DNA from: Olsenella porci
Lineage (GTDB): Bacteria > Actinomycetota > Coriobacteriia > Coriobacteriales > Atopobiaceae
Direction of reading: 5' to 3'
Assembly: GCF_009695875.1 (NCBI RefSeq)
Contig: NZ_VUNC01000003.1
Coordinates: 186,001-250,000 of the forward strand
Length of the DNA: 64,000 bases
This document shows, piece after piece, positions 1 to 8,957 of the stretch; the stretch's first letter is position 1, and each line of letters opens with the position of its first letter. The position numbers and the translations under genes were made by a program. The notes beneath the pieces were generated by a model. The model saw only the letters and a program-made list of their open reading frames with translations, was not told the DNA's origin and did no database searches.

Positions 1-585
<585 letters not shown>

Positions 586-590
586 GCCCA

Positions 591-631
591 CGCGCGTGCC
601 GCCGCGCCTCGACGTGGTGGTGGCACGCGCG
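591..631 (+). terminator. Inverted repeat after ligA, possible terminator
   Basis: Arms CGCGCGTGCC (591-600) and GGCACGCGCG (622-631) are perfect complements around a 21-nt loop, five bases after the ligA stop. No T-run follows, so this may be a 3'-end stabilising hairpin or a non-canonical terminator. The rest of the 350-bp gap up to gltB shows no gene; its last 60 bases are promoter-like. Confidence 0.4.
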
Positions 632-884
632 CCGGTCGTGCCCCCGCGCTCCAAGGGGACGCCGAATCCCGTCGGGTCCTCTCGCAAGACGGGGCCCCGT
701 CCCTCTCGTCTGCATGAATACTTCCTGAAATCCAATATCTTGCGAGTGGGGGAGAGGGACGCGGATGCGTTGTCGCGCCCCGTTCAGCCGCCCGTTTGTT
801 TCGTCGTGGCTACGAGAAGGTGACGCGGCTTTGTCATGTTCACGGAGCGGGGGCGTCGTAATCGGCGCGAAACCAAGCGGGTTA

Positions 885-911
885 TATGATTCCAAACCCA
901 CAATGGAATCA
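885..911 (+). promoter_or_regulatory. gltB promoter -10 with overlapping inverted repeat
   Basis: TATGAT at 885-890 is a good -10 hexamer about 45 bp ahead of the gltB start; no convincing -35 is visible at the right distance. An 8-bp perfect inverted repeat, TGATTCCA (887-894) and TGGAATCA (904-911) with a 9-nt centre, overlaps the -10 and the expected transcription start. That is where a repressor or nitrogen regulator would act. The regulator is not identifiable from the sequence. Confidence 0.45.
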
Positions 912-936
912 GTGCCACTAGGAAACGGGAGAGGCA

Positions 937-3900
937 ATGAGCTATAGCGAACTGTCCGAGGGCGTGAGGGACCTCGAGAAGAGGGGGCTGTACCGCCAGG
1001 AGTTCGACCACGACGCCTGCGGCATCGGCGCACTGGCGCAGATTGACGGCAAGCGCAGCCACGCCATCGTGGACGACGCCCTGTCGGTGCTCCTCAACCT
1101 CGAGCATCGTGGCGGCAAGGGGCTGGAGCACAACACCGGCGACGGCGCGGGAATCCTGTTCCAGGTGCCTCACCGCTTCTTCCGCAAGGAGGCGCAGCGC
1201 TGGGGCCAGATCCTCCCGGAGGAGGGCGACTACGGCGTCGCGATGCTCTTCTTCCCCCAGGACGACGCGGGTGTCGCGGCAGCCAAGCGCGTGTTTGAGG
1301 AGGGCTGCGCCGAGGAGGGCGTGCCCCTGCTGTTCTGGCGCGAGGTCCCCGTGGACGCGCATGACCTGGGCGAGACGGCGCGCGACTGCATGCCCACCAT
1401 CCTGCAGGCGTTCCTCGCCCGTCCCGAGGGCGTCGAGCGCGGCGACGACTTCGAGCGCCGACTGTACGTGTGCCGCCGCACCATCGAGGGCAGGGCGAAG
1501 GCCGAGCACGCGCTGGAGGGCAAGATCTTCTACGTGTGCTCCATGAGCTCGCGCACGATCGTCTACAAGGGCATGCTCGTCGCCACCCAGATGCGCCGCT
1601 TCTTCCTCGACCTCAACGACGCCGCCGTGGAGAGTTCGCTCGCCCTGGTGCACTCGCGCTACTCCACCAACACCACCCCCAGTTGGGAGCGCGCGCACCC
1701 CAACCGCCTGATCATCCACAACGGCGAGATCAACACGCTGCGCGGCAACGTCAACTGGATTCGCGCCCGCGAGCCGAACCTGTACTCGCCCGTGCTGGGC
1801 GAGGACCTCAAGAAGGTCGTCCCCATCATCGACCGCGAGGGCTCCGACTCCGCGATCCTGGACAACGTGCTCGAGTTCCTGCACGTCAACGGCTGGGAGC
1901 TCCCGCGCGCCGTCACGCTCATGCTCCCCGAGCCCTGGGACCACAACAAGGCCCTCTCGCGCCAGCGCCGCGCCTACGACGCCTACCTCTCCATGCTCAT
2001 GGAGCCGTGGGACGGCCCCGCCGCCATCGCGTTCTCCGACGGCCGCGGCATGGGTGCGGCACTCGACCGCAACGGCCTGCGTCCCGCCCGCTACTACGTC
2101 ACGCGCGACAACCGCTTCGTGCTCTCGAGCGAGGCGGGCGCCCTCGACGTCGACCCCGAGAACCTGCTGCAGTCCGGCTGCCTTGGCCCGGGCGAGATGC
2201 TCTTCGTGGACCAGGAGGAGGGCCGCATCCTCTGGAATGACGAGCTGAGGGACCGCTTCGCCAGTAGGAAGCCCTATGCCGACTGGCTGCGCGCCGAGAC
2301 CCTCGACGTCCAGGACCTGCACGAGCCCGAGGGCGAGGCCGCTCCTCGCGATGCCGGCGTGGGCCAGACCAGCCGCATGGCAAAGCTGGGCTACCACTAC
2401 GACGACGTGGACGAGGCCCTGCGCCCGATGGCCAACCAGGGCAAGGCGCCCCTCTCGTCCATGGGCTCAGACATCCCGCTGGCCGTGCTCTCGCACCACC
2501 CGCGCTCGTTCTACGACTACTTCAACCAGCTGTTCGCCCAGGTCACCAACCCGCCCATCGACGCCCTGCGCGAGAGCCTGGTCACCTCGACGGTGCTCTA
2601 TCTGGGCAACCACGGCAACCTCCTGGAGGACTGCCGCGACACCTGCCGGCTGATTCGCCTAAAGTCGCCCATCCTCACCAAGGGGGAGTTCGAGCGCATC
2701 GCGTCCGTGGACCGCACCGGCTTCCACGCCCGTCGCTTCTCGGCAACCTACCGCCGCGACGGCGGCCCCGACGCCCTGGAGAAGGCGCTCAGGGACCTCT
2801 GCCTCCAGGTCGAGGACAGTGTCCGCGCCGGCACCAACATCATCGTGCTCTCCGACCGCGCGGACGAGGGGGAGGTCCCCATCCCGTCGCTCCTCTCCCT
2901 TGGCGCTGTGCACAACCACATGATCCAGGCGGGCATCCGAATGCTTGCCGACATCGTTATGGAGACGGGCGACGCAATCACGCCCCACGACTTCGCCACG
3001 CTGGTGGGCTACTCCGCCTCGGGCATCTACCCCTACATGGCGCACGAGACGATCGAGCGCATGGCCGAGAAGGGCGCCATCGACGTCACTGCCGAGCAGG
3101 GCATTGCCAACTACGACAAGGCCGTGGTCTCGGGCATCGTCTCTATCATGAGCAAGATGGGCATCTCCACCGTCCAGGGCTACCACTCCGCCCAGATCTT
3201 CGAGATCGTGGGCCTCTCCGACGAGGTCGTGAGCACCTGCTTCGAGGGCACCGTGAGCCGCGTGGGCGGCCTGGGGTTTGCCGACATCGAGCGCTGGTGC
3301 GACCGTCGCTACGACGAGGCGCTCGCCCTCTCAAAGTCGCACGCGCCCAACCAGCTTGCGACCGCCGGCCTCACCAAGTGGCGTCCGCTTGGCGGCGAGG
3401 ACCACATAATCAGTCCCGACGTGATCTACGACCTGCAGCGCTCCGTGCGCGAGGGTGACTACGAGCGCTTCAAGAGCTACAGCGCGGGCGTCCACCGCAA
3501 GGGCCGCACCGTGGTGCTGCGCGACCTCCTGGAGTTTGTGCCCCTGCCCTCCGGCCCCGTGCCCCTGGACGAGGTCGAGCCCGTGGAGTCCATCGTTAAG
3601 CGCTTCAACACCGGCGCCATGAGCTTTGGCGCCATCTCGCAGGAGGCGCACGAGTGTCTTGCCATCGCCATGAACCGCCTGGGCGGGCGCTCCAACACCG
3701 GCGAGGGCGGCGAGGACCCTGCTCGCGAGGACGCGCTCCCCAACGGCGACAGCGCCAACTCCGCCATCAAGCAGGTGGCCTCGGGCCGCTTTGGCGTCAC
3801 GAGCCGCTACCTGTGCAGCGGCACCGAGATCCAGATCAAGATGGCCCAGGGCGCCAAGCCCGGTGAGGGCGGCCACCTGCCCGGCAAGAAGGTCTGGCCG

Positions 3901-5559
3901 TGGGTCGCGCGCGTAAGGCGCTCCACGCCCGGCGTGGGGCTTATCTCGCCCCCGCCCCACCACGACATCTACTCCATCGAGGATCTTGCCGAGCTCATCT
4001 TCGACCTGCGCAATGCCAACCCGTCCGCGCGGGTCTCGGTCAAGCTCGTGAGCGAGGCGGGCGTGGGCACCATCGCCACGGGCGTCGCCAAGGGCGGTGC
4101 CTCCAAGATCTCGATCTCGGGCGCCAACGGCGGCACGGGCGCAGCCCCGCGCGACTCGGTGTACCATGCCGGCCTGCCTCTGGAGCTCGGCCTGGCCGAG
4201 ACCCAGCAGACCCTGCTCATGAACGGCCTGCGCTCCCGCGTGGTGCTCGAGGCCGACGGCAAGCTCATGGACGGCCGCGACGTGGCCGTTGCGGCGCTCC
4301 TGGGCGCCGAGGAGTTTGGCTTTGCCACCGCCCCGCTCATGGCGATGGGCTGCCTCATGCAGCGCGCGTGCCAGCAGGACACCTGCCCCGTGGGCATCTG
4401 CACCCAGAACGCCTATCTGCGCAGTCACTTTGCCGGCAAGCCCGAGCACGTGGTCAACTTCATGACCTTCGTCGCCCGCGAGCTGCGCGAGATCATGGCC
4501 AAGCTTGGCTTCCGCACCGTCGACGACATGGTCGGGCACCCCGAGTGCCTGCGCCAGGTCAAGGTCGAGGGCGCCGAGAAGGCCAACCTCTGCGACCTGT
4601 CCCGCATCCTCGCGCCGTCCACCAACGTGTTCGGCAAGAACGTGCCCGGTGCCGAGTGCGCTCACCACCTGGAGTCCATGGACTTTGACCCCGAGCTCGA
4701 CCGCACGCTCGACTCCACGCTCTTCGTGCCCTACACGAGCGACGCGCGCGAGCACCTCAAGCCCATCCACTTCCACGTGGACATCGCCAACGTCAACCGC
4801 TGCGTGGGCACGCTGCTGGGCTCCACGGTCACCAAGGCGCATCCCGACGGCCTGCCCGACGGCGCCATCACCATCGACTGCTCGGGCTCCGGCGGACAGA
4901 GCTTTGGCGCGTTCCTGCCCAAGGGTGTCACGCTCAACATCCAGGGAGACGCCAACGACTACTTTGGCAAGGGCCTCTCCGGTGGCATCCTGACGGTTGC
5001 CCCCTCGCCGCGCGCGAGCTACAAGTTCGACGAGAACGTGAGCATCGGCAACGTCGCCTTCTACGGGGCGACCTCGGGCCGCGGCTTCATCAACGGACTC
5101 GCCGGCCAGCGCTTTGGCGTCCGCAACTCCGGTGCCACGATCGTGTGCGAGGGCGTAGGCAACCACGGCTGCGAGTACATGACCGGCGGAGAGGCGCTCA
5201 TCCTCGGCGAGGTCGGGCAGAACTTCGCGGCAGGCATGAGCGGCGGCGTCGCCTACGTCTACGACGAGTTTGGCACCCTCGAGCAGCGCTGCAACATGGA
5301 CATGGTCCAGATCGAGCGCCCGAGCGACGACGAGATAGAGCACGTCCGCGAGCTCATCAGGGAGCACGTGGAGCGTACCAACAGCCCCAGGGGCATCAGG
5401 CTCCTGTACCAGTTTGACGCAGAGCGCAGCCGCTTCAAGAAGGTCATCCCCGTCGAGTACGCCCAGATTCTGGCACTCGTGCGCGAGGAGGAGTCCAAGG
5501 GAGCGACCCACGACGACGCGGTCGAGACTGCGTTCGAGACCATGAGGAGGGGAATGTAA
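937..5559 (+). CDS. gltB: Glutamate synthase (NADPH), large subunit
   Basis: A 1540-residue protein of the usual GOGAT alpha-chain length. It takes the amide nitrogen of glutamine and transfers it through an internal tunnel to 2-oxoglutarate to give glutamate. The class II amidotransferase domain is at the N-terminus, with the candidate nucleophile Cys28 in HDACGIG; as in the family, a short leader would be removed to expose it. The central and FMN-binding synthase domains follow, with the 3Fe-4S cysteines at 1139, 1145 and 1150 (C-x5-C-x4-C). The C-terminal part is the glycine-rich GltB helix domain (near 1310-1440). ATG 937 follows GGGAGAGG. gltD overlaps its stop codon by one base, so the two subunits are translationally coupled. 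Confidence 0.97.
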   Translation: MSYSELSEGVRDLEKRGLYRQEFDHDACGIGALAQIDGKRSHAIVDDALSVLLNLEHRGGKGLEHNTGDGAGILFQVPHRFFRKEAQRWGQILPEEGDYGVAMLFFPQDDAGVAAAKRVFEEGCAEEGVPLLFWREVPVDAHDLGETARDCMPTILQAFLARPEGVERGDDFERRLYVCRRTIEGRAKAEHALEGKIFYVCSMSSRTIVYKGMLVATQMRRFFLDLNDAAVESSLALVHSRYSTNTTPSWERAHPNRLIIHNGEINTLRGNVNWIRAREPNLYSPVLGEDLKKVVPIIDREGSDSAILDNVLEFLHVNGWELPRAVTLMLPEPWDHNKALSRQRRAYDAYLSMLMEPWDGPAAIAFSDGRGMGAALDRNGLRPARYYVTRDNRFVLSSEAGALDVDPENLLQSGCLGPGEMLFVDQEEGRILWNDELRDRFASRKPYADWLRAETLDVQDLHEPEGEAAPRDAGVGQTSRMAKLGYHYDDVDEALRPMANQGKAPLSSMGSDIPLAVLSHHPRSFYDYFNQLFAQVTNPPIDALRESLVTSTVLYLGNHGNLLEDCRDTCRLIRLKSPILTKGEFERIASVDRTGFHARRFSATYRRDGGPDALEKALRDLCLQVEDSVRAGTNIIVLSDRADEGEVPIPSLLSLGAVHNHMIQAGIRMLADIVMETGDAITPHDFATLVGYSASGIYPYMAHETIERMAEKGAIDVTAEQGIANYDKAVVSGIVSIMSKMGISTVQGYHSAQIFEIVGLSDEVVSTCFEGTVSRVGGLGFADIERWCDRRYDEALALSKSHAPNQLATAGLTKWRPLGGEDHIISPDVIYDLQRSVREGDYERFKSYSAGVHRKGRTVVLRDLLEFVPLPSGPVPLDEVEPVESIVKRFNTGAMSFGAISQEAHECLAIAMNRLGGRSNTGEGGEDPAREDALPNGDSANSAIKQVASGRFGVTSRYLCSGTEIQIKMAQGAKPGEGGHLPGKKVWPWVARVRRSTPGVGLISPPPHHDIYSIEDLAELIFDLRNANPSARVSVKLVSEAGVGTIATGVAKGGASKISISGANGGTGAAPRDSVYHAGLPLELGLAETQQTLLMNGLRSRVVLEADGKLMDGRDVAVAALLGAEEFGFATAPLMAMGCLMQRACQQDTCPVGICTQNAYLRSHFAGKPEHVVNFMTFVARELREIMAKLGFRTVDDMVGHPECLRQVKVEGAEKANLCDLSRILAPSTNVFGKNVPGAECAHHLESMDFDPELDRTLDSTLFVPYTSDAREHLKPIHFHVDIANVNRCVGTLLGSTVTKAHPDGLPDGAITIDCSGSGGQSFGAFLPKGVTLNIQGDANDYFGKGLSGGILTVAPSPRASYKFDENVSIGNVAFYGATSGRGFINGLAGQRFGVRNSGATIVCEGVGNHGCEYMTGGEALILGEVGQNFAAGMSGGVAYVYDEFGTLEQRCNMDMVQIERPSDDEIEHVRELIREHVERTNSPRGIRLLYQFDAERSRFKKVIPVEYAQILALVREEESKGATHDDAVETAFETMRRGM

Positions 5560-7022
5560 TGGGCAAGTCCGGAGCATTTCTGGATGTCAAGCGCCAGGAG
5601 CACGGCGAGCGGCCCAAGGACCAGACGCTGCTCGACTACGACGAGTTCGCCATTCCCCTGGACGAGGAGGGCCAGCGCCGCCAGGCATCGAGGTGCATGA
5701 TGTGCGGCGTCGCGTTCTGCCAGACCGGCATGCCCTTCGGCGACCGCGGGCGCGTCTCGGGCTGCCCGCTTCACAACCTCATCCCCGAGTGGAACGACCT
5801 CGTGTGGCGCGGCCTGTGGTCCGACGCCGCCCAGAGGATGAGCCTCACCAACCCGTTCCCCGAGTTCACGGGCCGCGTGTGCCCCGCCCTGTGCGAGAAG
5901 GCCTGCAACCTGGGCCTGTACGAGGGCGCCACCACGATCAGGGACAACGAGCGCGCGATCTCCGACCACGCCTGGGCAGCGGGCGAGGTCGAGCCGCTCC
6001 CCGTGCCCGCGGAGGGCGCCCCCAAGGTGGCGGTCGTGGGCTCCGGCCCCTCCGGTCTCGCCTGCGCATGGGAGCTCGCAAGCCGCGGCGCCGCCGTCAC
6101 CGTGGTGGAGCGCAGCGACCGTGCGGGCGGCCTTCTCATGTACGGCATCCCCAACATGAAGCTCCCCAAGGACGTGGTGAGGCGCCGGAGCGACCTCATG
6201 GAGAGGAGCGGCATACAGTTCCGCCTCTCAACCGACGCCTCCGACCCCAAGGTCGCTAAGGCGCTCAAGGACGAGTTCGACGCCGTGGTCGTTGCCGTGG
6301 GCGCGGGTGACGCGCGCACCCTGCGCGTCCCGGGGATGGATGCCGACGGCGTCGTCCTCGCGGTCGACTACCTCACCCAGGCCACAAAGGGCGTGCTGGG
6401 GGACGGTGCTCCCAAGGTGAGTGCCGAGGGCAGGGACGTCGTTGTCATCGGTGGTGGCGACACCGGCACCGACTGCGTTGCCACGGCACTTCGCCAGGGC
6501 GCCAAGAGCATCCGGCAGTTCGAGTTCCTCCCCGAACCTCCCCACGAGCGCCTGGCGGGCAATCCCTGGCCCGAGTGGCCCGACGTCCGCAAGGACGACT
6601 ACGGCCAGCTCGAGGCCGACCAGAGGTTTGGCCACGACCCCCGCACCTGGGCCACCGACACGCTCGAGGCCCTGGTGGGCGAGGACGGCTCCGTCGAGGG
6701 GCTGCGCATCGTCTCGCTCGACTGGTCCAACGGCAAGCCCGAGCGCATCGAGGGAAGCGAGCAGACCATCCCCGCCCAGCTCGTGCTCATCGCCTGCGGG
6801 TTCACCGGTCCCCAGAGGTCGGTCTACGATGCCCTGGGCGTCGAGGTGGACTCCGTGCGCGGCGGCGTTCGTCCGCGCCTTGCGGAGGTCGGCTCTCACC
6901 GCACGGTCACCGATGCTGTCTATGCGACCGGCGACGCGCGCAACGGCTCGACCCTCGTGGTCACCGCCATCAGTGACGGCCTCGCCTGCGCCGGTGAGGT
7001 TGCGGCAGACCTGGGGCTCTAG
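5559..7022 (+). CDS. gltD: Glutamate synthase, small (beta) subunit
   Basis: A 487-residue flavoprotein that passes electrons from NADPH through FAD and iron-sulfur clusters to GltB. The N-terminal ferredoxin-like domain has cysteines at 46, 49, 54 and 69 and a second set at 108, 112 and 116, as in GltD and dihydropyrimidine dehydrogenase-type subunits. The FAD-binding motif GSGPSG is at 161-166 and the NADPH-binding motif GGGDTG at 298-303. The start ATG shares its A with the gltB stop (TAATG). The gltBD pair plus the type III glutamine synthetase at 14764 would give a complete GS-GOGAT cycle. A strong hairpin follows. Confidence 0.97.
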   Translation: MGKSGAFLDVKRQEHGERPKDQTLLDYDEFAIPLDEEGQRRQASRCMMCGVAFCQTGMPFGDRGRVSGCPLHNLIPEWNDLVWRGLWSDAAQRMSLTNPFPEFTGRVCPALCEKACNLGLYEGATTIRDNERAISDHAWAAGEVEPLPVPAEGAPKVAVVGSGPSGLACAWELASRGAAVTVVERSDRAGGLLMYGIPNMKLPKDVVRRRSDLMERSGIQFRLSTDASDPKVAKALKDEFDAVVVAVGAGDARTLRVPGMDADGVVLAVDYLTQATKGVLGDGAPKVSAEGRDVVVIGGGDTGTDCVATALRQGAKSIRQFEFLPEPPHERLAGNPWPEWPDVRKDDYGQLEADQRFGHDPRTWATDTLEALVGEDGSVEGLRIVSLDWSNGKPERIEGSEQTIPAQLVLIACGFTGPQRSVYDALGVEVDSVRGGVRPRLAEVGSHRTVTDAVYATGDARNGSTLVVTAISDGLACAGEVAADLGL

Positions 7023-7052
7023 TAGCCGGGGGAGAGAAGAGACGTGCTCAGG

Positions 7053-7092
7053 CGAGGGGCGCCCGTGGAAACCCGCGGGCGCCCCTCGTTGT
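7053..7092 (+). terminator. Rho-independent-like terminator of gltBD
   Basis: A perfect 13-bp stem (CGAGGGGCGCCCG at 7053-7065 with its complement at 7076-7088) and a 10-nt loop is followed by TTGT. It begins 31 bases after the gltD stop. Confidence 0.75.
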
Positions 7093-7454
7093 ATCCGCTC
7101 TCGCCGGGTAGGGCGGTTTCCGTGGGTGTAAGCCAAAAGAGTCAGGGAAGGGAGGGGGGGTTGGCTCCCCTTCACACGGGTAAGCGTGTCTTCGCGGACG
7201 GGGAGGCCCCAGCCACTCCGCAGGTGATGGAGGCGTCAGAGTCAAAGAACGGGGCGGGGGCAGGGAACTGTCCCCACGGCTCTTCTTCGCAGGTCTGGGT
7301 CATCAACCTGGAGGGGAGGGCCGCTTCGGGCTTGCGACTCTCCCATCCCATGGCGGGGACACCCTCCGCCAGAACTGCCATGGCGCGCACGCACGGGGAT
7401 TCGACGCTCGTGTGCTTAACATCCCTGGCCTTCATGTCGAATCCGTAGAGGGAT
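7093..7454. other. Non-coding stretch after gltBD
   Basis: About 360 bp with no reading frame I can support on either strand. It is rich in G-runs and holds one copy of a GTCAAAGAA-type motif near 7240, which recurs at 63148 and 63490 and, on the minus strand, near 7825. No promoter or RNA gene is recognisable. Confidence 0.4.
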
Positions 7455-7645
7455 GCTTAGAAACGCTAGGCCTCGTGCGGGTTTGTCGGCCGGAATCAAC
7501 AAGAGGCCTAGTGCCGCTAAGCACGCGGGGGCCCAATCCACAAGTGGCCTAGTGCCACTAAGCACACGCTTCCCGAACCTCCACGGAGACTAGCGTGGCT
7601 AATCACCCGGAGGAAAACCCGTGCGGGGGGCTAGTGGGACTAAGC
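7455..7645. repeat. Family A repeat array A1 (one forward, four inverted units)
   Basis: Five 29-nt units. One is forward (7455-7483). After a 10-nt turn (7484-7493) come four inverted units at 7494-7522, 7535-7563, 7576-7604 and 7617-7645, each separated by exactly 12 variable bases. The forward consensus is GCTTAG, four variable bases, GCTAGSCCTC, then about nine bases like GTGTGGATT. Within a unit, TTAGC-N3-GCTAG forms a short dyad; in two inverted units both dyad positions change together (read in the forward sense, TTAGT-N3-ACTAG). The array lies between the 3' ends of two convergent genes. Confidence 0.85.
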
Positions 7646-7902
7646 GGACGAGGCATCCGTCCATGCGGGGCCACGCCCTCCCAGGAGGCACCTGGTCGTC
7701 GGCTCCCCTCTTTGCCGCCCTTCCCCTGACAGGGTAGGCGTAACCCGCCGTCCCGAACGAGGCGCGTGACGCAAACCGAGACCCGGGAGAGGGCAGGGCC
7801 AGGGCCCACCGCACCTTACTCGTGAACCCCTTCTTTGACCATGCTCTTTACTCTTGCGAGCCTCTCGTCTGCTTGATGCGCGGAACCGGTGGGGACGCAA
7901 AG
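7646..7902. other. Non-coding stretch between array A1 and the minus-strand gene
   Basis: About 250 bp without a supportable gene. It contains the minus-strand copy of the GTCAAAGAAGGGG motif near 7825-7840. Nothing else is recognisable. Confidence 0.35.
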
Positions 7903-7932
7903 GCCGAGGGAACCCTTGGGGGCTCCCTCGGC
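7903..7932 (-). terminator. Hairpin downstream of the minus-strand membrane gene
   Basis: A 9-bp perfect stem (GCCGAGGGA at 7903-7911 and TCCCTCGGC at 7924-7932) with a 12-nt loop. Read on the minus strand it is followed by CTTTGC, a short T-run. It lies 33 bases past the stop codon at 7966. Confidence 0.5.
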
Positions 7933-7965
7933 AACGTGGGAGCGGATGCCGACGGATGCCGGCGC

Positions 7966-8847
7966 CTAGCCGATTTCCCCGTCCCTCTCGCCTTCCGCGT
8001 CCTTGCGCGCCTGGTCCCTGATCTGGCGGGAGAGGTGAACGCAGGAGAGGGTGAAGAGGATCGCGAGGAAGGTCAGCGGCAGCTCGCTCACGGTGATGTC
8101 CCTGCGCATGAGCTGCAGCACGGTCCAGGCAACCTCCAGTGCGAGGACCGCGGTTGAGACAACGAGGAAGGGTCCGATGTGCTGGGGGTGGTTTGCCCCG
8201 AACGTGGCGAGGAGTCCGGATCCAAGGAGGAGGCCACCGGTGATCGCGAGGGCGATTATCCCAGGGGTGCTGACCCAGCCAGCCCCGTTGGGTGCGATGC
8301 CATTGGCACCGAGCAGCCAGGCGAGGAGCGAGAGGAGCAGGGCAACCACGCCCTGGAGCAGGAGCACCATGCCCATGAAGTGGAGGCGACGCTGGGTTCC
8401 GTCCAGCACGAGGAGCTCGCCCTTGACGCCGAGGGCGTAGTCCTTCTCGACCTCGTCGGCAAGAGAGGAGCATATCAGCACGTAGATGACCGTGGCGGCG
8501 AGCACCACGGGGTCAAAGATCACGATCTTCCCGTTTGACCACCCCGCGATGATCACCAGAAGGATCAGGAGGCTCACGGTGTAGCAGAGCGATCGGTAGG
8601 CGCCCGCCTTGGAGTAGTCGCGGGCGGCCCGCATTCCGAGCCAGGCGGTGACTCCCAGTAGGGCAGCGGCGCAGGCGACCAGGCCTCCCATGCGGGTCTG
8701 CTGGTTTGCGAGGCTTGCGTGGCCCATCACCACGAGGATGACGCCCAGCGCGAGGATGAGCCCTGCGAGGACCGCCATGAGGACCGAGACAAAGTAGAGC
8801 AGCGTCTGCGAGGGCGTGCGCCTCGTCACAGTTACGTCGTGTCGCAT
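7966..8847 (-). CDS. Multi-pass membrane protein of unknown function
   Basis: A 293-residue protein that I do not assign to a family. Hydrophobic segments suggest about eight transmembrane helices (near 15-40, 53-72, 86-104, 110-128, 155-183, 193-215, 225-243 and 250-270). A short cytoplasmic N-terminus and a charged C-terminal tail (RKDAEGERDGEIG) flank them. A polar loop around 128-155 (DEVEKDYALGVKGELL) separates two groups of four helices. The start at 8847 is well supported by AGGAGGT. It is divergent from the CPA2 antiporter, with 110 bp between them and a TATGAT-like -10 on the minus strand at 8883-8888. No catalytic motif is visible. Confidence 0.8.
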   Translation of the reverse strand: MRHDVTVTRRTPSQTLLYFVSVLMAVLAGLILALGVILVVMGHASLANQQTRMGGLVACAAALLGVTAWLGMRAARDYSKAGAYRSLCYTVSLLILLVIIAGWSNGKIVIFDPVVLAATVIYVLICSSLADEVEKDYALGVKGELLVLDGTQRRLHFMGMVLLLQGVVALLLSLLAWLLGANGIAPNGAGWVSTPGIIALAITGGLLLGSGLLATFGANHPQHIGPFLVVSTAVLALEVAWTVLQLMRRDITVSELPLTFLAILFTLSCVHLSRQIRDQARKDAEGERDGEIG

Positions 8848-8920
8848 GGGACCTCCTGACCCTCGCCTGCCTCCACGTCACCATCATACTGTTATGTGCC
8901 TGCGGATTTCTCCCCTCGGC

Positions 8921-8949
8921 CTGTCGTGGTTCCCTGGGACGAATATACT
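8921..8949 (+). promoter_or_regulatory. Promoter of the CPA2 antiporter, probably leaderless
   Basis: CTGTCG (8921-8926) and TATACT (8944-8949) are separated by 17 bp. The ATG of the antiporter begins only eight bases after the -10, so transcription should start at or one to two bases before the start codon. No ribosome-binding sequence precedes the ATG, which agrees with a leaderless mRNA. Confidence 0.6.
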
Positions 8950-8957
8950 TTCGTGCC

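Noticed and set aside
3331-5577. Long minus-strand frame (748 codons) opposite gltB
   Set aside because: It is a codon-bias shadow of gltB in high-G+C DNA, with repetitive Val/Ala/Gly/His composition and no domain.
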